This document shows positions 34,328 to 44,048 of a stretch of DNA of 64,000 bases, piece after piece; positions within the stretch are counted from its first letter, which is position 1; each line of letters starts with the position of its first letter. Below the pieces are notes generated by a model. That model made no database searches. It saw nothing but the letters and a program-made list of their open reading frames with translations, and had not been told where the DNA came from. Origin of the DNA: Poronia punctata (lineage: Eukaryota > Ascomycota > Sordariomycetes > Xylariales > Xylariaceae); contig MU401455.1 of the NCBI GenBank assembly GCA_022579005.1, forward strand, positions 248,001 through 312,000, read 5' to 3'. The position numbers and the translations under genes are program-made.

Positions 34328-36765
34328 CTTGATGAGAGATGCGAGGGCCTAACCCGTCGCGAGATCAAGTAGTTAAGTTATTGTAATTGCCCACTGACGA
34401 GGCGGTCTTTTCTTCGGGTATCGGAAACGGCGGCCAGGCGAGTCGAAAAGAGATGCCAACGAAACAAATGATCTGTACAGTTTGTGTTAATACCTGGAAG
34501 ATGTTCCTGATGGAATGGGGGAGAAGATAGGACCTCAACACAGTGTAGGGAAGGGCTTGCAGATGAGTTGAGGTAACGACAGTAGAAAGGTACCAAGGGA
34601 TAGACGCACATGCGAGCCTGAATGGAATGTGCGTAAGCAAGGGATGTGAGGGGGAGAATAAGCAAGCACCAACAAACGGGCAGCCTGATGTAGGAAGACG
34701 CGAATGGTTGTTTGGTAATTCAAGGGATGTAGGGGGGTTGGGTTTTAGTGAACAAAGCAACATGCACTCAGCAGGTAGCAGGTAACAGGTAGCATGGGCT
34801 ATGGCAGATAGGTCAAGTGCAAGGGACGCAAGTAGAGATTTTGTTATGGGCAGCAAACTCAGATGTAGGTCGAGAACAATATCAGAGGGAGGACCAACAA
34901 CCGTAGTGTCGACAAGCAGAATGTAACGCTTGCAGGAAGGTAGACAGTCGAAGGATAAGACCAGTATGAGAGGGGTGACGAGATGCCTCCTTCTTACCTC
35001 TTGACAAAATCGAATCAACACTCTCCAGAAGCTGCACCAGACAAGATTGCCGAACAACAGAGGGGCGAAGGAGTCTGCTGGGGAAAAGGCGTAGGCACGT
35101 GGCACAAAGCGAAATGCGAAATGGAAGAGTAGAAAAGATGTGACTCTCGTGGACTCACACTTTGACAACTCTAGAGCGGTGAGGCCGGATGGAGTTGGCC
35201 GGGTGGACGGAGTGTTGGACGTGGTTTGGTTCGACCGTCTGGAAAAGAAGGGGAAGAGGGAGAAGGGAGAATTGGACAGTACCTGTGCACGTTTGGAAGG
35301 GTGGCTATGGCCCGTCAGGTCCTAGCCGCCCGGGTCCACAACGTGACAGCACTGAGTAACCTGTACACGTACAAGTTTGAAGACTTTGAAGTACCTAACC
35401 TAGTAGGCAACTCGGTAGGTAGGAGGTACCTACATCTTGCTAGGGCGAATACCAGGTACTGACAAGTACAGCGCCTTGGTAGGTAAGACTTGTCAGCTGG
35501 GCATCATACCTAAAATCAGGTATCTCTCTCTTCCAGGTGCCTAACCTAGAGACCATGCCCGGCTCTATGGATACATCCTTACACTTTAGATCTTATATTT
35601 TCATCCACAACTATCTTGTACCTTGAGCTACCCAATGCAATAAACCTTCTACACGTAATGTTTGGTGGTTGGGCAGCTACCAACAGGTAACCTCACCTCA
35701 GGAGCAAGGAAGTACCTACATACTTATACTTATGTAGGTTCTAGCATGCCTCTGTAGGTAGGTGGACACCAAAACCTGGCAGACCCCTCGATGCCTATTT
35801 ACAGATTAGCTATCAAGCTGTCAGTCCGCCAGCCAATAAAACATGCAGATAGTCAGCCGCCACCTCCCTGATTGAAAGCAAACCAGACCAGATGGCGGAA
35901 AAAGCGAACACAGCTTTACGATTGTTGATTGACTGTTGCTCCCAAATAGATGTTTGGCCCTTGGTTTGTTCGGGTCCCGACAATGAATAAAAGGACAGTT
36001 ACATGATGCTCATCTAACATCTACATGTAATGAAGAAGCAGGTAACGTCAACCCGAGATTTCATACCTACAAACTTACAACCTACTCATAAACATAGCTT
36101 TAAGTAGGTACCTACTAACAAGCCGAATAGTAATATACTACACGTAGGTTAGAGGAAATAGATATCGGTTTACATGCTCAAGTCTTAATGCGTGAGATGT
36201 AGGTACGATATTTCCACGATTAACCTGGCCGCCCTTGTCCTGTATATTGATCACGTGTTCAGAGTCCCACACAGATAAACGATGGCTCCCAGTGACTACT
36301 CGTATAATAAGCGCAGCACTGCAGGTGCAGGTGCAGGGGCAGTCTTCTCTTCTATGCTATGAGAACCCCTGGTTCCAACAAGTAGCGACCGCGGCGTTTC
36401 GCCTCGCCGAATGAAACTGTCACGGAGGGATTGGCTAGGACGCTATGACCAGGTATATCCAACGCTCTCTGGCTTTACTTATCAGCCTAGCAAGTGATCA
36501 TTATGTACGTGTATACCAACGTATAAGGGGATCTCACACCCCAATACTTGTACAGTTACTTTTTCCTACTATATGGCTATATATCAAATACATGACATCT
36601 ACCTCACTGCATCTCAATTGATCGCTACTGCAAGGAAGCGTTGGTTCCACCTTCCAAGATCTACTCTCACCTCGGCGAGAGAAACCCTTCCTCCGGATCC
36701 TCCAAAAGTGCAAGATTGCATCTATCGGCTGCCATCAGCAAATCCAAAAATGCAAAGCTGATGAA
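34328..36765. other. Divergent spacer with casein kinase I leader
   Basis: The left ~1 kb (34.33-35.3 kb) is pyrimidine-rich when read on the minus strand, has no supported coding content, and includes a GTGAGT donor near 35152-35157. I read it as a long 5' leader of casein kinase I with at least one intron. The rest (35.3-36.7 kb) contains many TACCTA motifs and a short GCAGGT repeat near 36321-36342. The region upstream of 36766 stays open in the frame of the next gene and may hold more of its N-terminus. Confidence 0.45.
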
Positions 36766-39026
36766 ATGGGTGCGAATTGCTCTATCCAGTGTGGATATGG
36801 TTCCGGTACCACTAGGGAGGGATGTGGAGATGTGCCTGCTAATGGCGACGTCTCTGGCCCGGGGGTCTGTTTCTCATCCACCATTGGCATCCTCTGTTCC
36901 CCGAATTGCTGACAATCGTCGTATGCAGGTCACGGCTGGTTTTGTCGTCACCGGGTGGCTTTCCGTCGTCATCGTCTTGTGTTCTTATGTCGCTGGCTTC
37001 AGTCTTCCGCAAGGTGACCCTCGGCCATCTGGCGATAACGAGACAGATCCGCCTGAGAACAGAACAGACAGGCTGGCCAACCAGTTCGATCAGACCATTG
37101 TAGTCAGAACCCGTAGCCTTGTCCACCACGGCTTAGCTGGGCTGGCTCGCTTAACGCCCTCTCTGGTCGATCTTTGGCTGGAAGTTTTGTTTGCAGATTC
37201 CCGCTTACACCAAGCTCTGAGCAAGGTAAGTGCCCATCAACTATTTTGCACCTTTCGCAGGTTTTAGACTGACTTTTACCATTCTAGTCCGTACTCGCCA
37301 TGTGTGATATCCAGATAGCAACAGGACTAGGGATTCTAATCAGCGGTTACTTGTCTCTCTGTCCGCAGGGCGGTACACAAGGTGCGCTCTCCTCTTACCA
37401 TTGGCACGCCATTGTCTCCTTGGCTTGGTTCTCCAGTTTGACTCACCAGGGTGGCCTCATATTTCTTCGTCTTTACTTCAGAAAACACCGCTGGCAAAGG
37501 AACTGCCGCCTTTTCCTTATGGCGACGCTTTTGATTCTCCTGCTGGTCGCCATGACACCGATTGCTTATTTCAACTGGTACCACAAGAGATTCGTCACCA
37601 CGATAAGGGGCCCTGACGGTGAATTTCTCCTCGGTGTGACGGTTTTCGGACAGTCAGCAGCTCAGCCCAGTATGCCCGCCGTCTGCTTCTTCAACCTCAG
37701 TCGAGCCACCTCGCTGTTCAAAGAAGCCGACCCTTGCCCTATCAGCGATCTCGTTACTAGTGTAAATGTGAGAGATAATGTCTACATACCTGACGCAGTG
37801 CCAGACGAAGTCTACAAAGCGAAGATGCGGGAGTTATTATGTAACCACGATGCAACTTTGCTGGGCACTGCTGCATTACAGTCCACTCTTGTGGGCGCCG
37901 TGGCTACTGGCATCAATTTCTTAGCTCGAGTTGCTTCATTAATGGATGGCCCATCGGATCTGTTCAGATGCTATGTTCGGCAACCCCTCAGTCGCAAATG
38001 CCGTTGTATGATTACTCGAATATCCGCAGGAGAAAACCGTCTTTTAGGACGTGTGTTAGGGAAGGAAACCTGGGGGCTTGTCGTAGTGAATCCATTAGTG
38101 GCTCTATACTTGTACGGCCAGTTGACCTTGGACTTTGTCACTTCGGAAGCCTGCAGTGTAAGTATAGGGTGTCCAGCTAAACTTGCTTGTTTTAATCCAG
38201 TATGCAGATTTGCCTCCTTTTGTTTTATGCCACACTCGGAACCATCAGGGTATTCGCTACTTACACGCCTCAATGCCAAATTATCCACGACGACGGTTGG
38301 ACATTTGGCCAGATCCTAGCTGTCATTCTTTTGTTGAGCCCACTCATGATTGTCGTGCTGGAGCTCTTCCACGGCGGAAGCGAAACTTGGGCCCAGGTGC
38401 ACGATCGATCTGAGCCATCGACTCAAGAACTACTGAACGCTGGTCAAACGGGAATAGAACTAGGGTCTACGAGTATAAGCACAACTTCTGCAGAGCCTCA
38501 ACCTCAGCAAGCCGATACTCTAGAGATCGTGGCTCCTGGTCAACCTACCCTGAGAGCATCATCTTCAGGAAGACAAGAGACCAATCTGTTCGACGACGAG
38601 AGTCATACTAGACCTGAGAACTGGAGAGAACCAGTATCCTGGGCCTTCCTGAGTCTTGTTATACTTTTCATGTCCGAGGCTTCACAGTATATGCTCATCA
38701 GCTTCAATACTCCCGGGACTCTCAGCCAATTCTTCGCCCTTACCGCCTTGACCTTTCCCGTCCACTGTTACTTGATCATCCTCCTTGGGCTGTCGACAGC
38801 CAAGGTTAAGAAACGCTATGCCAGGCTCCTGATAAAGCTGTGCGCGGCTGTGTTTGCTGCCAGCTCATTGATACCAAGCTTGGCGCTGAAGTCATATGTG
38901 ACAGGTATAAATCAACGGTTGAGGTTCCCGAGGTGGGCTGCCTTATTTCTGAGCATGACTTATGGGCTATTCATACCTTATATTTTGTTTTCTGTTGGTG
39001 TACGTTTATGGAATTGGCGTCGATAA
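36766..39026 (+). CDS. Unrecognised fungal polytopic membrane protein
   Basis: I do not recognise a function. Four exons join in one frame, about 694 residues: 36766-36864, 36929-37225, 37288-38157 and 38208-39026. The N-terminus is Cys-rich (GANCSIQCGYGSGTTREGCG then DVPANGDVSGPG), followed by helix 1 (VTAGFVVTGWLSVVIVLCSY). About 11-12 hydrophobic segments follow, including IATGLGILISGYLSLC, WHAIVSLAWFSSLTHQ, RLFLMATLLILLLVAM, FGQILAVILLLSPLMIVVLE and WAALFLSMTYGLFIPYILF. A hydrophilic Ser/Glu-rich loop lies between helices 8 and 9. The CDIQIATG ... YHWHAIVSLAWFSSLTH pattern is typical of a common Pezizomycotina family of unknown role. Both ends are uncertain: the frame is open upstream with more cysteines (KCKIASIGCHQQIQKC), and a GTACGT donor near 38999 could lead to a longer C-terminus ending near 39200. 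Confidence 0.72.
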
Positions 39027-42000
39027 TATCATTAATACCAATAAGTTCTTTCAAAAATACAAGTGCCATTCGAGAGGCCGTGTCAGGGCTGGCGGGATCT
39101 CAGGTATGATCTTATCTACAAGATTGGTCATCTCCGTTAAGATTGTACTGCATCTTATTGAAATAGAATACCGGACAGCGGGGCGTTTGATGATGACATA
39201 AATTAGGGCTGGTTAAGACTATGCTGGCGCCAGCTATCCTATCTCCATTTGTATGGCTACTTACGTACTACACGAGGTTTACTCCAATCCAGGTATGATA
39301 TGTTAATCGGAGGGCGCATTGCGCCCTCTATCGACCACACCGACTGGTCTAGGTACAACCGTGCATATACCTATGTCTAGTCGAATACTAGAAACCGCGT
39401 ACAGACTAATAGGTATCTATCTACAGACCTAACCTAGATGCACAAGGTAGATTATCTGGTGTATTATGTATATATATATATAGGCATCTACAAGTAACAC
39501 CCCGCGTCCATCTACACGTAGGGCGTGGGCCACCATCACAAAATCACAAGCATGGACACGGCTATGTCCTTTGCCAGCGGGAAAACCCTTGTTCGGAACT
39601 TTGGGTGAACCCTATTTCTCCATTTTGCCTTGGCAGTGATCTTGTAAGCCAAGGTTGCACCGGGCCTTCTGTCAAAAGTCCAGCTGAAGTACCTACGAGT
39701 ACCTAACCTAACCTAGGTACTCGTATTAGGTTATGTTTACGCCGAACGTACCAGACTTAATGCTAAGCATCCAAGTACACAGTAGATCACCTCGACAAAT
39801 TTCTTTGGTGGCAACAATTATGTGGCATCAGAGATAATTCTAGACCCAAGTTACTCGCAAGCTCGAAAAAATCATGTCAAGGCGTCAGTTTTCTCAGGTG
39901 CAGTAGGATATTTGCCCTTACCTCGATGTTCAGCCACTTTGTAGTATGTACATTACATGCGTTATGGCATAGCTCGGCCGTAGCAAGGGAAGGGGGTTTC
40001 CCGAGCACCCGAGTTCCCGTCTTTACTCGTACATACTCGTAGTAACCTTAGACATATAATTACTAATTATCTCAAGCGTATGGTAATTCCATCCCAGATC
40101 GTGCACACACTAAAGGAGGAAGCGACTATGTCTGGTAAACTACATGGAGTTATCAATACCTCCTACCCTGTCAACTTTTAATTCCTGTTCGTTTGCAGAC
40201 GCTGGTGGTGTATCGTACGAGGTAGAAGCAGGTTTGCAACAGTTGGAGGCGGCACTTGTGTAACCTAGACGATAATTACCTAGTTTAGACTAAAACAGAC
40301 GGTAAAATTATGTGTAAAGCTTGATTATTAGCTTGAAAACCGGGAATGGTAGTAGAAAAAGCCACTCGGCAAATCTACCTGTTCGGTGGATATCGCATCT
40401 GGACCCCTCCCCCCCTTTTACCGCAACTGGGTGCCGGGTTCATTATTATCAACGCCCCTGCGTTTCGACATTTTGGCCCCCAACACGTATGTATCAGCTG
40501 ATCAGATCCGGTCTTGATATCGCACAGGTATTCGTTGTATAGAAATAATAATAGAATAGTATGAACCCAACCCTGTGCGGGAATGAGCGCGTACGCTTAC
40601 TCATCAAATCTAACCGGCGTGTATTTTATTGAGGGTGAACCGGCTTTTCCTATGGGCGTATAGGAACTTTTGAAGGTGCGCCTTCTCAATCTTGCATACC
40701 ATTTTCATACTAAAACTAAACGTAGGCAAGTTCAGTAGAACTAAAGTATTGCTGACTGGTTAAGTATAGATTGTACGCGTCAGAATATGATTCCAACGTT
40801 GGGATTCTTTCAACTGTTAATTGGTCGTTGCTTCTTTGGCTGAAAGTAGTTTCGCTATTGGGAAAGCGCTTCCTGTTACTCAACGGTTTACTAAACCTAG
40901 GTACCTTAAGCAGGCCCCGTCGTGGATAATTGACGCTGTCTGTTGGGTCTATCCGTCCCTACCTTGATATTCCTACCCAAATGCCAACTAGAAAAAGCCG
41001 GAAAGTGTATACGAGAGGTGGTAGCCTGTAGCCTGTGTCATTCTAAAGTCTTGGAACAAAAGTACACCTCGGAAGTTGTCTCTTGACTCTGGTTATCGGT
41101 AGAAACTGCGCCCGACTGCTTCTCTCCAGTCTAAAAGAGGTATCAATGACCTATTCTGAGCAAGAACGTGCCTCGACATAAGTAGGATGCAGGTGTTAGG
41201 TATGGCGTCGTATGGGTGATATAAACCATAAACCAGATGCTACCTGGTCATCTCCAGTCTCTAGAACAGGTAGCAATAACCTATTCTGAGCAGGAACGGG
41301 CCTAGACTAGACATACATGGTGGTATGTATGTGTGGTGTGGTACAAACAAGATGATGCATCAGGTCGGGCTTGGGCTGAATGTGCTGAACGGCCTGGACC
41401 CTCATGTTGGCCCTTGTACTTTCCCTGATCAAGACCGAAACTCGAAGCAAACCACCCACACCCACCCCCGTCCCCTCATCTCTGAAGGATGCAACCTTTT
41501 ACACAAGCTGCGGCACTAAAACCGTCGCGACCAATGAGAGACGAAAAAGAAACTCCGTACCACTATCGGCCCCCTTTTGGCCACTCACGAATTAGGTAAG
41601 TGCCTTTTTCAACGATCTCGCTAAGGATAATAAGAAGCCACCGGCTCATATGAATACCACGCAGCCCCGCCAGGAGATAGGCATCATAGGATGGGGTCAG
41701 CAAGGGTGTGTGTGTGTGAGAGGGAAAGGGGAAAGGTCGAAATGAACATGTGCCTGGCCTGGGCGGCGCAATTGCGCCAGAAGTGAGAACGCCAGATGGC
41801 CCGCGCGGACAAATAGGCCTAATAAGGCCCCTAGTCCAACGCCGTCCCACGGTCCCAGCCCCGTCGATCAACTCTAATCCAAATCGCTCCCCTCCCAATC
41901 CTACGGTTTACATGCCTAAGAGGTTCGGAATAATCATGTGTTGAAGATACCGATTTTATAACATTGTGTTGTTGGACTGTGGTTACAACTAACTAGACTG

Positions 42001-42041
42001 CCAGGTCTCTTGCCTGACGGTTTACATAAAGTGTGTGTGAC
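39027..42041. other. 3 kb spacer
   Basis: No gene recognised apart from a possible last exon of the preceding membrane protein up to about 39200. Contents: many TACCTA/CTCGTA motifs (39.3-40.1 kb), a short TATATA run near 39468-39481, and an imperfect direct repeat at 41.1-41.3 kb. Confidence 0.42.
41123..41303. repeat. Imperfect direct repeat, two ~52-bp copies
   Basis: Copies at about 41123-41173 and 41251-41303 share TCTCCAGTCT, then AGGTA-CAAT-ACCTATTCTGA and GAACG-GCCT, with a few substitutions and small indels. Start to start they are 128 bp apart. No coding role is seen. Confidence 0.75.
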
Positions 42042-43401
42042 ATGCATCCCTGGTGCATCTGGCGCGCTTTGCTGTTGTCTTGTGTAGGCACGGGTGCCAT
42101 GGCAAGGCCGAACTTAAACGAAGCAAGTCTGGCGCCGCCCGTGGAACTAGACCAGTCGGGCCTGGAAGCACGGCCGCGCTTGGCCGACATAGGTACGCGA
42201 CAAATCAGGGACCAGACTCAAGAAGTGTCGACGAGGACGAGTAACAGCCGCAAAACCACGGCGACAACTCCCTACGCCGTCCCGCTCACAACGACCTTTG
42301 TGCCGCCTGATTCGTGCAATGGGGGGCACCTCACCATGGTGGCACCGCCGGCGTACTTCATATGGCTCAACGAGCCTGTGCCGGTTCCGGGCACCACGGT
42401 ATCCGATTGCTATCCGTCCGAGTTTTTGGAGTATTACACGACGTACCACTCAAATCCGACGACGACGGGGTCTCGAGTACCTATGATGAGCCCCCTTGTC
42501 TGTCCGCTCGGCTGGCAAGTTGTCACCAAGACGGGGGATTACCAAGCATGTTGCCCGAGGTGAGTCCCGATGTGCCTTTCTTTAGTCTACCATGCCATGC
42601 CATCGAGCAAACGCAGCTATCGTTCCGCAGCAGACAAGCTAACCTGCTTAACCAAAGTGGCTATGAACTGACGCCGCCCATGACGACTCTGGACCCCAAA
42701 CGGCCGGCGTACGGTGGGACGTGTTACAGCGAGTGGAAAGTTAGCAGCTCCGCTTGGGTAGATGCATATGGATATTCCTCGTTGACCGGGTCGAAATTGG
42801 TCCTGGCCTCGACGCCAGGGTTTGCAAATTACGCCCATGTTATCGACGGCATAGCTATGACTACCACTTCATCCAACACGTCATCTTCTACTTCCCACTC
42901 CTCCTCTTCACATCCGACCCCGACCCCGACTCCGACTCTGCTACCAGTAAGTGAAAAAATAACCCCCCGAAAGCTTCGAAAGTTAGCCGACATCCTACTG
43001 ACCCAACCGACGTTTCATAGGTCGATTCGTCGGGCTCCAAATCCCACTCTCTCACAGGAGGTGCCATAGCCGGCATCGTCATCGGCGCAGTAGCAGGCCT
43101 CGCACTATTAGCAATAGCGGGATTCTTATTATCTCGCCGTCGTCGAAGAATAAGGAGAGGAACAGCCAACGATGCGCCGCCGGTTCCGCCTCCGAAAGAT
43201 CACAAGGGGGAAATAGATCCGAGTGGTACTATAAGATCACCGGCCGTTACCGAACTTTCGTGGGAATCGAGATCCCCTGGTGCGTTTGGTGAATCCCACA
43301 ACAAACCATCGCCCCAGGGTGGCGGTGCTTGGGAAATGGCTGCGGGGGAATCACATATCCATGAACTTCATGCCGATGAAAGGCCGGTTGAGAAACCTTA
43401 A
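42042..43401 (+). CDS. Single-pass cell-surface glycoprotein of unknown function
   Basis: Three exons (42042-42559, 42658-42946, 43021-43401) give 395 residues. A signal peptide occupies about residues 1-20 (WRALLLSCVGTGAMA). The lumenal part has several Cys residues (DSCNGGHL, DCYPSEFL, VCPLGWQVV, ACCPSGYEL, GTCYSEW), suggesting a disulfide-bonded domain. A Ser/Thr stretch and PTPTPTPT linker follow. One transmembrane helix (GIVIGAVAGLALLAIAGFLL) is followed directly by the stop-transfer run SRRRRRIRRG. The ~85-residue cytoplasmic tail is Pro-rich (APPVPPPKDHKGEID). This layout resembles fungal wall-stress sensor-like and Mid2-like proteins, but I see no family-defining domain, so no function is assigned. 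Confidence 0.85.
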
Positions 43402-44048
43402 AATAAGACTGATCGGGTTGGTGGAGCGGTGGCACGGCAGGTTTTATACTAAATCAAGGGCGCAAAAGGCGTCAAATTGGGAGGAATTGGTTAATGAATG
43501 GGTTTGCAAAGATATATGTAGATATATATATATATATATATATAACCTCGATATATGGATGGAATATGATCAAGGACAGACAAGGCAAAGACAAGACACC
43601 AAGCTAACTAACCTAGGAGATTTGTGTTGCTCTTTTTCACCAGTTATCGTGCCGTACATATTTTCTAGTTGACGCGGACTAATCACACTTGTTCATCCAT
43701 CTGATTCAAAAGATAGCAGATCACAACAACGCTGGAAGTATGGTATGCGCAACTGGAGACGGAGAGCCAGATGTTTCGAATGTACTATCTTTTTCCCTTT
43801 GCCATATGCCAGCTTCAGCTGGTTGCTTGCGTGCGTGTTCCGAAGCGAGACTAATACACGTACGTACACATGACCTATATATACACACTCGTAAATGTCA
43901 CGGAGATTCCTGTAGCCCCCTATGCTTTAAAACGACATGGCTACTTTCTTTATCTAAAAGTACACGAACACACACTTCTCCCACGTACACACCTTGTATA
44001 AAACAACAAACCTAACCTAACCTATTACCCATGACGGCTTACTCTTTC
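43402..44048. other. Convergent 3' spacer with AT microsatellite
   Basis: Between the glycoprotein gene (+) and RSM22 (-). No gene seen. It contains an (AT)n run at about 43522-43544 and a short CCTAACCTAACC stretch near 44011. Confidence 0.5.
43522..43544. repeat. (AT)n microsatellite
   Basis: About eleven AT units directly visible, just downstream of the glycoprotein gene. Confidence 0.9.

Noticed and set aside
34365..35168. Minus-strand frame of 267 codons upstream of casein kinase I
   Set aside because: Composition is that of CT-rich leader (many Leu/Phe/Ser/Pro) with no family signal; better explained as 5' untranslated DNA.
44005..44025. CCTAACCTAACC stretch resembling telomere repeat
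   Set aside because: The unit is CCTAA, not the CCCTAA of fungal telomeres, and only two to three copies occur.
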